DNA of 64,000 nucleotides from Hyphomicrobiales bacterium (GCA_900471485.1 UCEU01000038.1:62001-126000), one strand, 5' to 3'. Counted from the stretch's first letter, positions 1 through 8,299 are shown. Notes: a model not told the origin generated them from the letters alone. Made by a program: numbers and translations.

Positions 1-95
1 ATATCTGTCGATGCACCGGCTACCACAACATCGTCAAGGCGGTGCTGTCCGCCAACGAGCAGATGCACGGTGCGGCCCGACACGCGGCCGAATAG
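1..95 (+). CDS. coxS: 2Fe-2S subunit of a CO-dehydrogenase-like molybdenum hydroxylase (C-terminal end only)
   Basis: Only the last 30 residues and the stop codon (93-95) are in the window; the 5' part lies upstream. The reading frame starting at base 3 gives ICRCTGYHNIVKAV, the second [2Fe-2S] motif (CRCTGY) of the small iron-sulfur subunit of xanthine-oxidase-family hydroxylases. The short tail after the motif is normal for the family. The large subunit begins 81 bases downstream on the same strand, giving the order small-large-medium. Partial gene; family assignment is firm, substrate unknown. Confidence 0.85.
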   Translation, partial: ICRCTGYHNIVKAVLSANEQMHGAARHAAE

Positions 96-175
96 CTTTT
101 CCGCATTGTCTGGCTGACTGCCGAACGACATTTCCTTTGGCAAGATGCCAGGCCCGAAACCCCAGGGAGGACATC

Positions 176-2521
176 ATGGGTGTTGAAGGAATTGGTGCAC
201 GCGTCGCGCGCAAGGAAGACAAGCGGTTCCTCACCGGCAAGGGACGCTATACCGACGACATGGTCGTGCCGGGCATGAAATTCGCCTATTTCGTCCGCAG
301 TCCGCATGCACACGCCAGGCTGGTCGGGATCGATGCGTCGGCCGCGAAGGCGATGCCAGGGGTCATCGACGTGCTCGATGGCCAGCAGCTGCTCGCCGAT
401 GGTATCGGCAACCTGATCTGCGGCTGGATGATCCATTCGAAGGACGGCTCGCCGATGAACATGGGCGCCTGGCGGCCGCTGGCGACGGAGACGGTGCGCT
501 ATGTCGGCGATGCGGTGGCGATCGTCGTTGCCGATACGCTACCGGAGGCGCGCGATGCGGCCGAGGCCGTGGTCGTCGACTACGAGGAACTGCCCGTCGT
601 GGTCGAGGCCATCGATGCGCTGAAACCCGGCGCGCCGCAAATCCACCCGAACGCACCCGGAAACCTGATCTTCGACTGGCAGATCGGCGATGGTGAGGCC
701 ACCGACGAGGCGATCGCGCGTGCAGCGCATGTCACCGAGATCGAGCTCAGCAACAACCGCCTGTCGCCCAACGCCATGGAACCGCGCGCGGCGCTTGGCA
801 TCTACGATTCTGCCGAGGATCACTACACCTGCTACACGACGAGCCAGAACCCGCATGTGGCGCGGCTGGTTATGAGCGCTTTCTATAATGTCGCGCCGGA
901 AAACAAGCTCCGGGTGATTGCTCCCGATGTCGGCGGCGGGTTCGGGTCGAAAATCTATATCTATCCCGAGGAGATCGTCTGTCTCTGGGCCTCGAAGAAG
1001 ACGGGGGTGCCGGTGAAATGGACGTCCGACCGCACCGAGGCGTTCCTGACCGACGCGCATGGCCGCGACCATGTCTCGACGGTGAAGATGGCGTTCGACG
1101 CGGATCATCGCATCATCGGGCTTAAGGTCGATACCATCGCCAATCTCGGCGCCTACATGTCGCTGTTCTCCTCGGCGGTGCCGACCTATCTCTATGCGAC
1201 GCTGCTGTCGGGCCAGTACGATATCCCCGCCATCCACGCCAATGTGCGCACCGTCTACACCAATACGGTGCCGGTCGATGCCTATCGCGGTGCCGGGCGG
1301 CCGGAGGCGACCTACCTGCTCGAGCGCACGATGGAAACGGCGGCGCGCGAGCTCGGCATTTCGCCGGCGGAACTCAGGCGGAAGAACTTCATCCGCTCCT
1401 TCCCGCACCAGACGCCCGTCATCATGAACTACGACGCCGGCGACTACGAGGCGTCGCTTGATGCCGCCATGCAGCAGGCGGACTGGAACGGCTTTGCCGA
1501 CCGCAAGGCGGAGGCCGCGCAGCGCGGCATGAAGCGCGGCATCGGCATGAGCTGCTACATCGAGGCCTGCGGCATCGCGCCGTCGCAGGCGGTGGGTTCG
1601 CTCGGGGCCGGCGTCGGCCTTTGGGAATCGGCCGAGGTCCGGGTCAACGCGGTCGGTACCATCGAGGTGCTCACCGGCTCGCACAGCCATGGGCAGGGCC
1701 ACGAGACCACCTTCGCGCAGCTGGTGGCCGATCGTCTCGGCGTGCCGATCGGCAGCGTCTCGATCGTCCACGGAGACACCGACAAGGTGCAGATGGGCAT
1801 GGGCACCTACGGCTCGCGCTCCGGCGCGGTCGGCATGTCGGCCGTGGTCAAGGCGCTCGACAAGGTCGAGGCCAAGGCCAAGAAGATCGCCGCGCACCTG
1901 ATGGAAGCCGACGAGAGCGATATCGTGATCGAGAACGGCGAGCTTAAGGTGGCGGGCACCGACAAGGCGCTGCCCTGGTTCCAGGTGACGCTGGCGGCCT
2001 ATACCGCGCACAACCTGCCCGGGGGAATGGAGCCGGGGCTCAAGGAGACGGCGTTCTACGATCCCTCCAACTTCACCTTTCCGGCCGGCTGCTATATCTG
2101 CGAGGTCGAGGTCGATCCGGAAACGGGTCGGACCGAGATCATCCAGTTCGTCGCGGCCGACGACTTCGGCAATATCATCAACCCGATGATCGTCGAAGGG
2201 CAGGTGCATGGCGGCGTCGCGCAGGGGATCGGCCAGGCGCTGCTCGAAGGCGTGCACTACGACGAGAACGGCCAGCTGCTGACGGCGAGCTTCATGGACT
2301 ACGCCATGCCGCGCGCCGAGGACCTGCCGTCGTTCAAGCTGTCGCATCAGACGACGCCCTCGCCGAGCAATCCCCTGGGGATCAAGGGATGCGGGGAGGC
2401 GGGCGCGATCGGCTCGCCGCCGGCGCTGATCAACGCCATCACCGATGCGATCGGCAACAACATGCTGACCATGCCCGCCACGCCGCAGAAGGTGTGGATG
2501 GCGGCGCGCGCGGTTCTTTAA
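176..2521 (+). CDS. coxL: Form II carbon-monoxide-dehydrogenase-like large (molybdopterin) subunit
   Basis: 781 residues, full family length. The start at 176 follows a strong Shine-Dalgarno (AGGGAGG, about 163-169) and begins MGVEGIGARVARKEDKRFL, the usual N-terminus of this family. The protein binds the molybdenum cytosine dinucleotide cofactor and would pass electrons to the 2Fe-2S and FAD subunits. The active-site loop reads AYRGAGR (residues 369-375), the form II signature, not the AYxCSFR of true CO dehydrogenases; the conserved catalytic Glu of the KGCGEAGAIG motif is E741. I infer a molybdenum hydroxylase of unknown substrate; CO oxidation is possible but not shown. It lies between coxS and coxM in one operon. 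Confidence 0.9.
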   Translation: MGVEGIGARVARKEDKRFLTGKGRYTDDMVVPGMKFAYFVRSPHAHARLVGIDASAAKAMPGVIDVLDGQQLLADGIGNLICGWMIHSKDGSPMNMGAWRPLATETVRYVGDAVAIVVADTLPEARDAAEAVVVDYEELPVVVEAIDALKPGAPQIHPNAPGNLIFDWQIGDGEATDEAIARAAHVTEIELSNNRLSPNAMEPRAALGIYDSAEDHYTCYTTSQNPHVARLVMSAFYNVAPENKLRVIAPDVGGGFGSKIYIYPEEIVCLWASKKTGVPVKWTSDRTEAFLTDAHGRDHVSTVKMAFDADHRIIGLKVDTIANLGAYMSLFSSAVPTYLYATLLSGQYDIPAIHANVRTVYTNTVPVDAYRGAGRPEATYLLERTMETAARELGISPAELRRKNFIRSFPHQTPVIMNYDAGDYEASLDAAMQQADWNGFADRKAEAAQRGMKRGIGMSCYIEACGIAPSQAVGSLGAGVGLWESAEVRVNAVGTIEVLTGSHSHGQGHETTFAQLVADRLGVPIGSVSIVHGDTDKVQMGMGTYGSRSGAVGMSAVVKALDKVEAKAKKIAAHLMEADESDIVIENGELKVAGTDKALPWFQVTLAAYTAHNLPGGMEPGLKETAFYDPSNFTFPAGCYICEVEVDPETGRTEIIQFVAADDFGNIINPMIVEGQVHGGVAQGIGQALLEGVHYDENGQLLTASFMDYAMPRAEDLPSFKLSHQTTPSPSNPLGIKGCGEAGAIGSPPALINAITDAIGNNMLTMPATPQKVWMAARAVL

Positions 2522-2534
2522 GGGAGGAACGAGG

Positions 2535-3332
2535 ATGTATCAGACCAGCTACCACCGCGCCTCTTCCGTGAACGAGGCCGTGACGATGCTTTCAGGCACA
2601 TCGGAGGGCAAATATGTCTCCGGCGGCATGACGCTGATCGCGACGATGAAGCAGCGGCTTGCAAGCCCGAGCGACCTCGTCGATCTCAGGCATATCCCCG
2701 ATATCACCGGCATCAAGGTCGAGGCGCGCCGCGTGACGATCGGGGCGGCGACGACGCATGCCGAGGTGGCGGCGTCTTCGGCGCTCCGTGCCGTCTGCCC
2801 GGCGATCTGCACTCTTGCCGGCGTTATCGGCGATCCGCATGTGCGGCACATGGGCACGATCGGCGGATCGGTCGCCAACAACGATCCAGCGGCCGACTAT
2901 CCGGCGGCGATGCTGGCGCTCGACGCCCGTATCGTGACCGACAAGCGCGAGATACCGGCAGATGATTTCTTCACCGGTCTGTTCGAGACGGCGCTCGATG
3001 ATGGGGAGCTGATCACGGCGCTCCGCTTCGAGGCGCCCGACAAGGCGGCCTACACGAAGTTCCGCAACCCGGCCTCGCGCTACGCCATGACCGGCGTGTT
3101 CGTGGCCAAGGGGGCGGGTGGAGTCAGGGTCGCTGTGACGGGTGCCGGGGCGGACGGTGTGTTCCGGCATTCCGGCATGGAGCAGGCGCTCTCGGCCAAC
3201 TGGTCGCCGGCCGCGATATCGGGCGTTACCGTCGACCCCTCCGGGCTGATGGCGGACCTGCACGCGACGGCGGAGTATCGCGCCAACCTTGTGAAGGTGA
3301 TGGCCAAGCGCGCGGTCGCCGAGGCCGGCTGA
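2535..3332 (+). CDS. coxM: FAD-binding medium subunit of the CO-dehydrogenase-like hydroxylase
   Basis: 265 residues, slightly shorter than typical CoxM (about 285). An FAD-binding domain occupies the N-terminal two thirds, with the SGGMTL loop near residue 35 and the diagnostic GTIGGSVANNDPAADYP motif about residues 110-126; the C-terminal part is the CO dehydrogenase flavoprotein C domain. The start at 2535 is preceded by GGGAGGAACGAGG and lies 13 bases after the large-subunit stop, so coxS, coxL and coxM look co-transcribed. Unlike some cox loci, no maturation genes (coxD/E/F) follow; the next gene is hemA. Confidence 0.9.
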   Translation: MYQTSYHRASSVNEAVTMLSGTSEGKYVSGGMTLIATMKQRLASPSDLVDLRHIPDITGIKVEARRVTIGAATTHAEVAASSALRAVCPAICTLAGVIGDPHVRHMGTIGGSVANNDPAADYPAAMLALDARIVTDKREIPADDFFTGLFETALDDGELITALRFEAPDKAAYTKFRNPASRYAMTGVFVAKGAGGVRVAVTGAGADGVFRHSGMEQALSANWSPAAISGVTVDPSGLMADLHATAEYRANLVKVMAKRAVAEAG

Positions 3333-3364
3333 CACGATCGTGACCGCTCGCGGGGCCGTGTCAG
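3329..3364 (+). terminator. Possible stem-loop after coxM
   Basis: CTGACACG (3329-3336) and CGTGTCAG (3357-3364) form a perfect 8-bp stem with a 20-base loop that begins at the coxM stop codon. No T-run follows, so it is not a classical Rho-independent terminator; it may stabilise the message end. Confidence 0.3.
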
Positions 3365-3524
3365 GTTCCGCGAGTGGATATGCGCCCTTGTGAGAGCCGC
3401 CAGTTTCGAATTAAAACAATTCAAACCTATGCGCCTTTTGCCGCAGTCGGCGGTATTGCGGGCGCAAAGGGTTGACGTGCGGGCCGCGGTTGGCAAAAAC
3501 GCTTGCACGATACTGGAGCAGACT

Positions 3525-4739
3525 ATGGATTTCGAAGCGTTTTTCAAAAACGAGCTGGATGGCCTTCACACGGAAGGCCGCTATCGCGTTTTTGCCGATC
3601 TTGAGCGTCATCGTGGCAACTTCCCGCGCGCCACGCGCCATACGGCGGATGGGCCGAAGGACGTGACCGTCTGGTGTTCCAACGACTATCTCGGCATGGG
3701 CCAGAACCCCAAGGTCGTCGAGGCGATGAAGAACGCCATCGATCACTGTGGCGCGGGTGCGGGAGGCACCCGGAATATTTCTGGCACCACGCACTACCAT
3801 GTTCTGCTCGAGCAGGAACTCGCCGATCTGCACGGCAAGGAATCGGCCCTGGTCTTCACCTCGGGCTACGTTTCCAACTGGGCGGCACTCGGCACGCTCG
3901 GCGCCAAGATCCCTGGCCTGATCATCTTCTCCGACGCGCTGAACCATGCCTCGATGATCGAGGGCATTCGCTATGCGAAGTGCGAGAAGGTCATCTGGAA
4001 GCACAACGACGTCAAGGATCTGGAGGCCAAGCTTGCCGCCGCCGATCCGAAGGCGCCGAAGATGATCGCGTTCGAAAGCGTTTATTCGATGGACGGCGAT
4101 ATCGCACCGATCAAGGAAATCTGCGACCTCGCCGACAAGTACGGCGCCATGACCTATCTCGACGAAGTGCATGCCGTCGGCATGTACGGCCCGCGCGGCG
4201 GCGGCATCGCCGAACGCGAAGGCCTGATGGATCGCCTGACCGTCATCGAGGGCACGCTCGGCAAGGCGTTCGGCGTCATGGGCGGCTATATCGCCGCGTC
4301 CACCGCGCTCTGCGACTTCATCCGTTCGTTCGCTTCCGGCTTCATCTTCACCACGGCGCTGCCGCCGGCGCTCGCTGCCGGTGCCGTTGCCTCGATCCAG
4401 CACCTCAAGGTCAGCCCCTTCGAGCGCGCCCGCCACCAGGACCGCGTCCGCATGCTGCGCGCCGCACTCGACCAGGCCGGCATTCCGCACATGCCGAACC
4501 CGAGCCATATCGTGCCCGTGATGGTCGGCGATGCGGCCAAGTGCAAGTGGATCTCCGACCTGTTGCTCGACAACTGCGGCGTCTACGTGCAGCCGATCAA
4601 CTACCCGACGGTGCCGAAGAAGACCGAACGCCTGCGCATCACGCCCACCCCGCTGCACACCGATGCCGACATCGAGCACCTGGTCGGCGCACTGCATTCG
4701 CTGTGGTCGCGTTGCGCGCTCGCTCGGCACGTCGCTTAG
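3525..4739 (+). CDS. hemA: 5-aminolevulinate synthase
   Basis: 404 residues, the standard length of alphaproteobacterial ALA synthase. The enzyme condenses glycine and succinyl-CoA to 5-aminolevulinate, the first step of heme, and so feeds the cobalamin pathway too (cobST lie at 21-24 kb). It is a PLP-dependent alpha-oxoamine synthase: the Schiff-base lysine is K247 in the TLGKAFG motif, with AFESVYSMDGD and YLDEVHAVGMYG upstream. I chose the ATG at 3525 (MDFEAFFKNELDGL) because homologs begin there; in-frame codons further upstream read implausible sequence. A weak TTGACG (3472-3477) with AAAAAC 17 bases on could be a promoter. The C-terminus ends close to an intergenic repeat. Confidence 0.96.
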   Translation: MDFEAFFKNELDGLHTEGRYRVFADLERHRGNFPRATRHTADGPKDVTVWCSNDYLGMGQNPKVVEAMKNAIDHCGAGAGGTRNISGTTHYHVLLEQELADLHGKESALVFTSGYVSNWAALGTLGAKIPGLIIFSDALNHASMIEGIRYAKCEKVIWKHNDVKDLEAKLAAADPKAPKMIAFESVYSMDGDIAPIKEICDLADKYGAMTYLDEVHAVGMYGPRGGGIAEREGLMDRLTVIEGTLGKAFGVMGGYIAASTALCDFIRSFASGFIFTTALPPALAAGAVASIQHLKVSPFERARHQDRVRMLRAALDQAGIPHMPNPSHIVPVMVGDAAKCKWISDLLLDNCGVYVQPINYPTVPKKTERLRITPTPLHTDADIEHLVGALHSLWSRCALARHVA

Positions 4740-4759
4740 AGCGAGGTCGGTCGCTTACC

Positions 4760-4870
4760 CGCTTCTTCGGGCTCGCCAGGTGTCCACTGGCGTCGAGCGG
4801 GTTGATCCGTTGGCAGATGCTCGGCACAAGGCCGAGCATGACGGCGGTGAGAGGCGTGAGCGGCGGTAAC
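4760..4870. repeat. Rhizobial intergenic palindromic repeat
   Basis: This non-coding stretch between convergent hemA and dxr holds a perfect hairpin: ATGCTCGGC (4817-4825), a 5-base loop, GCCGAGCAT (4831-4839), plus a smaller GCCAG...CTGGC pair near 4779-4795. Read on the minus strand it would encode MLGLVPSI, a peptide I recognise as the spurious product of short repeats scattered through many Rhizobiales genomes. It may act as a bidirectional transcription end. The limits are approximate. Confidence 0.6.
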
Positions 4871-4943
4871 CTATTGCTGCGCCAGCGCTTTTATTGCTTC
4901 TCTCGTCACCGAGATCATCACCGTTAGCCGGCTAATTCACCCG

Positions 4944-6137
4944 TCAAGCAGCCTTTTCCCGCGTCGCCACCAGCTCCGCCGCACGGCGGCGGGCTTCGGT
5001 GTCGGCGGTGAAGACGTCGTCCATGGTGGAGCCGGGGCCGGTCGAGAGCATCAGGTCCATGACCGCCTCGGCGATATCTGCCATTTCGAGGAAGCCGATG
5101 CGTTCCTCGACGAAGGCGTGGAAGGCGACTTCCTCGGCGGCGTTCATGATCGCGCCCTGCAGGCCGCCGCGCTCGAGCGCGGTGCGGGCCAGGCGCAGGG
5201 CCGGGAAGCGCTGTTCGTCGGGGGCTTCGAAATCGAGCCGCGACAGCCTGGCGAAATCCAGGCGCTCGACGTTCAGCGCAGGGCGCTGCGGATATTCCAG
5301 CGCATAGCCGATGGCGGTGCGCATATCAGGACTGCCGAGCTGGGCGATGACGGAGCCGTCGGTATAGCCGACCATGGAGTGGATGACCGATTGCGGGTGG
5401 ACGATCACCTCGATCTGATCAGGCCTGACATCGAAGAGATGCTTGGCCTCGATCATCTCCAGCGCCTTGTTGAACATCGAGGCGCTGCCGATCGAAATCT
5501 TCAGCCCCATCGACCAGTTCGGGTGGGCGCGGGCGACGGCGGCGGTGACATTGGCCATCTCGGCGCGCGACCATGTGCGGAAGGGGCCGCCGGAGGCCGT
5601 CAGGATGATGCGCTCGACGGCGTGGCGCTGGTCCTCGTCGAGCGACTGGTAGATGGCGCTGTGCTCGCTGTCGACAGGGATCAGCTGGCCGCCGCCCTTG
5701 TGCACGGCGTCGACGAAGAGATCGCCGGCGGACACCAGGCATTCCTTGTTGGCGAGTGCGATGGTGGCGCCCTTGCGGGCGGCCGACAGCGTCGGCGCCA
5801 GGCCGGCGGTGCCGACGATCGAGGCCATCACCCAGTCGGCGTCCATATCGGCGGCTTCGGCCAATCCTGACGTACCGGCGGCGGCGGCGATGCCGCTGCC
5901 CGCAAGCGCCGCCTTCAGCGCCTCGTAGCGTTCGGCATTGGCGGTGACGGCGAGCTTCGCGCCCACGGATTTCGCCTGCTCGGCCAGGAGATCGACATTG
6001 TCATTGCCGGTGACGGCAAGAATTTCATAATTGTCGCGGCCGCCCAGCTGGTTCACGACGTCGAGCGTATTTTGCCCGATCGAGCCTGTGGAACCGAAGA
6101 TGCTGAGGCGCCGCGGCGCTTTTCTGCCTGATGTCAT
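4944..6137 (-). CDS. dxr: 1-deoxy-D-xylulose 5-phosphate reductoisomerase
   Basis: 397 residues from the ATG at 6137 (an in-frame TTG at 6152 would add five residues; neither has a strong ribosome site). The enzyme makes 2-C-methyl-D-erythritol 4-phosphate in the non-mevalonate isoprenoid pathway using NADPH and a divalent metal. The NADPH loop IFGSTGSIGQNTLDV is at the N-terminus; ANKECLVSAGDLF, VDSEHSAIYQSL (metal ligands) and the flexible-loop GGPFRTW follow in the expected order. It stands alone rather than in the uppS-cdsA-rseP cluster found in many proteobacteria, and faces hemA. Confidence 0.95.
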   Translation of the reverse strand: MTSGRKAPRRLSIFGSTGSIGQNTLDVVNQLGGRDNYEILAVTGNDNVDLLAEQAKSVGAKLAVTANAERYEALKAALAGSGIAAAAGTSGLAEAADMDADWVMASIVGTAGLAPTLSAARKGATIALANKECLVSAGDLFVDAVHKGGGQLIPVDSEHSAIYQSLDEDQRHAVERIILTASGGPFRTWSRAEMANVTAAVARAHPNWSMGLKISIGSASMFNKALEMIEAKHLFDVRPDQIEVIVHPQSVIHSMVGYTDGSVIAQLGSPDMRTAIGYALEYPQRPALNVERLDFARLSRLDFEAPDEQRFPALRLARTALERGGLQGAIMNAAEEVAFHAFVEERIGFLEMADIAEAVMDLMLSTGPGSTMDDVFTADTEARRRAAELVATREKAA

Positions 6138-6479
6138 CAAGGATTTCGCCAAAATTCCCGCATTTGCCTCCGGCTCTACAAGGGATTTGAGGGGGCGGCA
6201 AGTGTGCGGTGCAGCAGATTTTTGCCGTCCGAGGGTTTACATCGCGGCCCCAGGATGTGATCCTTGGGACATTGCAACCGATCGTGTCGCCGCCGCCCAT
6301 TGGGCGGATTACCTGGCGGCCGGGATACGCCAAGGCGTGTTCGCACGGTGTTTCGGGCATTGGTCCGGACGCCAGTTCAAAACCAGCAACGAGACGTCGG
6401 AATGCCCTGATGGGTTTCCAGGACAGGTGTTCCGCGCGTCATCGATTTACGTCACACGTTAGCAAGGGACGGCAGCCCC
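6138..6479. other. 342-base gap between divergent dxr and a secreted-protein gene
   Basis: No credible gene is visible on either strand; the longer open frames have no ribosome site and read as low-complexity Arg/Ala/Pro-type sequence. It must carry promoters for dxr (leftward) and for the gene at 6480 (rightward). Two dyads sit near its middle and are listed separately. Confidence 0.6.
6248..6307. promoter_or_regulatory. Pair of DNA palindromes in a divergent promoter region
   Basis: CCGCCCA T TGGGCGG (6293-6307) is a perfect 15-base palindrome with a one-base centre, too tight for an RNA hairpin and therefore operator-like. About 25 bases upstream a second dyad reads CCCCAGGAT gtg ATCCTTGGG (about 6249-6269) with one mismatch. 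I do not recognise a known regulator for either. Confidence 0.35.
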
Positions 6480-7151
6480 ATGAGAACGACGCCAAGATCA
6501 TTGCCTTTGTTCATTGCGAGCTTGTTCGTAGCGCTTGGGTTCGCAGCGCCTGGCACTAATGCCCGCGCCGACAATCTCGTCATCTGGACGCCGGTGAAGG
6601 TGTCCGACCAATCCTACAAGGCGACGATGGGATTTCGCCTGCCGATGGCATGGGAAACCAGCGCCGGGGCCGACATCGGGCTCGCCTCGACGCGCGGCGG
6701 CGCGCTGGTGCCCAACAGCGAGCAGGCGGCATTGTGGGGGCGGATCAGCAAGGTCAGCGTGACGCCCGCCGCGCGCGCCGAGCAGGCGGCCAGCGTGCGG
6801 GTCGATACGCTGCGCGCCACGGCATCGTTGATGCTCAGCCGCTCGAGAAGCTGGATCTTTTCGGATTCGCTCGACATGCAGTCCACGCGCTCCGTCAATG
6901 TCAGCTATGACGCGGTGGATACGCGCCAGGCGTCGGTGACGACATCGCAAGCGCTGAAGCTCATTCAGCCGTGGACGGGAACGTCGGTTTCGGCGGGAGC
7001 GAATTTCAACAATGTAAGCAGCGCGTTCACGAGCTCGCTCGTCGTCAGCCAGAACATCGTGCCGAACCTCGATCTCAGCGCAACGGTGACAGACCCCGGA
7101 TCATCGGATCGAACAGGCAATATCCGGCTGAACTACAACATCACCTGGTAG
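6480..7151 (+). CDS. Secreted beta-rich protein, possible small outer-membrane barrel
   Basis: 223 residues with a clear Sec signal peptide (LFIASLFVALGFAAPGTNARA, cleavage after about residue 30). The mature part is rich in Ser, Thr, Val and Asn and shows the every-other-residue hydrophobic pattern of amphipathic strands. It ends NIRLNYNITW, an aromatic C-terminal residue as in outer-membrane barrels recognised by the Bam machinery. I do not recognise a named family. The start at 6480 has AAGGGA about 10 bases upstream. Function unknown; membrane location is an inference from strand pattern and C-terminus. Confidence 0.7.
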   Translation: MRTTPRSLPLFIASLFVALGFAAPGTNARADNLVIWTPVKVSDQSYKATMGFRLPMAWETSAGADIGLASTRGGALVPNSEQAALWGRISKVSVTPAARAEQAASVRVDTLRATASLMLSRSRSWIFSDSLDMQSTRSVNVSYDAVDTRQASVTTSQALKLIQPWTGTSVSAGANFNNVSSAFTSSLVVSQNIVPNLDLSATVTDPGSSDRTGNIRLNYNITW

Positions 7152-7167
7152 CGGAGCCAAACGTCAC

Positions 7168-7320
7168 TCAGCCGGCGAAGCGCTCGACCAAGAAGGACGT
7201 GGCGGCGGCGCGGTCGGTCTTTGGCGTGGTGATCGGGCCGGTGGGCTTGTAGGTGGTGGCGATGAGGACGCCGCTGACGATGAGATAGGTCACGGCCAGC
7301 AAGGTCAGTTTCGTGCGCAT
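7168..7320 (-). CDS. Small single-pass membrane or exported protein
   Basis: 50 residues starting MRTKLTLLAVTYLIVSG: a hydrophobic segment (about residues 4-23) followed by a short polar tail rich in Thr and Pro. A good ribosome site (GAGGAGTG) precedes the ATG at 7320; codons further upstream are unlikely. It is convergent with the secreted-protein gene, 16 bases away. No family recognised; the clean ribosome site supports translation. Confidence 0.55.
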   Translation of the reverse strand: MRTKLTLLAVTYLIVSGVLIATTYKPTGPITTPKTDRAAATSFLVERFAG

Positions 7321-7388
7321 GGCGAACACTCCTCTGGTTTCCAGCTTAACGCCGGGATTTGCCGAATGTTCCGGCATCAGGGAGCGTG

Positions 7389-7413
7389 AAAAAGGCCCGG
7401 TTTTCACCGGGCC
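7389..7413 (-). terminator. Rho-independent terminator
   Basis: Read on the minus strand: GGCCCGG (7413-7407), a six-base loop, CCGGGCC (7400-7394) and then TTTTT (7393-7389). A 7-bp GC stem with a T-run lies 8 bases past the stop of the small membrane gene at 7421-7588, and so ends that transcript. Confidence 0.8.
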
Positions 7414-7420
7414 CCAGGCA

Positions 7421-7588
7421 TCAGAATACCGCCAGATATTTCAGCAGCGAAACGATGCCGATGATGATGACGATAATCTGCACGATCTGCCGCGCCCGCG
7501 CGTCGATCGGCAGGCGTTGAACCAGATACAGAACCAGGATGATCACCAGAAAGGTGATCAGAATTCCAATCAATATGGAAGCACCCAT
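7421..7588 (-). CDS. Thivi_2564-type small membrane protein
   Basis: 55 residues with two hydrophobic helices around a short basic loop: MGASILIGILITFLVIILV, then QRLPIDARARQ, then a second helix ending LLKYLAVF. The strong AAAGGAGTGGGG site just upstream of the ATG at 7588 and the terminator just downstream show that it is a real, singly transcribed gene. The helix-RLPIDAR-helix layout matches a widespread family of unknown function that I know as Thivi_2564 membrane proteins. A longer frame on the same strand (GTG at 7598) is a shadow. Confidence 0.75.
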   Translation of the reverse strand: MGASILIGILITFLVIILVLYLVQRLPIDARARQIVQIIVIIIGIVSLLKYLAVF

Positions 7589-7802
7589 ATATCCCCACTC
7601 CTTTCGAAAAAGTCTTTCGACACGAGGGGTTAACTAAGGGGCGGATGGGGAAAGGGAAGGGGTGGGCTGCGCTTGGCTGCAGTCAGTTGCTTGATCACTC
7701 GCGATAGCTGCAACGGTCACGCGCCACCTTGTCGGATCAATCCATGGACAAGCGGAAAATCCTGCTACATCTTTTCTTCAGAATGCTAACGATGGAAATG
7801 GC

Positions 7803-8189
7803 CTACCATTGCCCTTCTCGCCTACGAAACTCCATGGGGAGAGAGATATTTTTCCATTGATCGTAATGATCTCCCGGCATCCACGAGAACGGTGCAGATC
7901 GATCGATAGCTTGCTTTAACGCTTGCTCAAGGGCCTTTCGCGCTGTCGCGGTTCCACCCGTCGCGGTGGTCTCGCTACTTATCACGCCGCCGTTGCGGTC
8001 GAGAGAGAAGCGAACCACGACCTTGACGTAAGTCGCGCCATGTATCTTTGGTAGCAAGACGTTCCGCGCAATAGCTTGCTGCATCCTTTCCATGCCTTTT
8101 GTGACAGGGTCGACAGCCGCGGAAGTGGCAAAAGCCAACGGTGCGATTGCCAAGCCGATTACGAAAAAGGCAATTGCTTGCAGTTTCAT
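7803..8189 (-). CDS. Exported protein with a TonB C-terminal-like domain
   Basis: 128 residues from the ATG at 8189 (MKLQAIAFFVIGLAIAP), which follows GGGGATTT. The first 22 or so residues are a signal peptide. The rest resembles the TonB/TolA C-terminal domain: YVKVVVRFSLDRNGGVISSETTATGG followed by a helix of Ala/Leu and then P-F-x-W-M-P. Unlike a true TonB it has no proline-rich spanning region, so it cannot bridge the periplasm in the usual way. Its role is unknown; no receptor or ExbBD genes lie nearby. Confidence 0.65.
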   Translation of the reverse strand: MKLQAIAFFVIGLAIAPLAFATSAAVDPVTKGMERMQQAIARNVLLPKIHGATYVKVVVRFSLDRNGGVISSETTATGGTATARKALEQALKQAIDRSAPFSWMPGDHYDQWKNISLPMEFRRREGQW

Positions 8190-8299
8190 GATGAAATCCC
8201 CCGCATGCCGCGGCCATGTTACGTGGAGCCGCCCAACCTCGTGCAATCGCCGATATTTTCGGGACAATACGTACTAGACATATAAGGCAATGAAATCGT

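Noticed and set aside
539..2347. 602-codon open frame on the minus strand across coxL
   Set aside because: It mirrors coxL codon bias, has an Arg/His/Asp-rich shadow composition and no ribosome site; coxL on the plus strand has full family motifs.
3472..3500. TTGACG-N17-AAAAAC as the hemA promoter
   Set aside because: The -10 is poor, so I did not list it as a feature; mapping of transcript ends would decide.
7404..7598. 64-codon minus-strand frame starting with GTG at 7598
   Set aside because: Out of frame with the 55-residue membrane protein that has the ribosome site and a clear two-helix pattern; its sequence is His/Asp-rich shadow.
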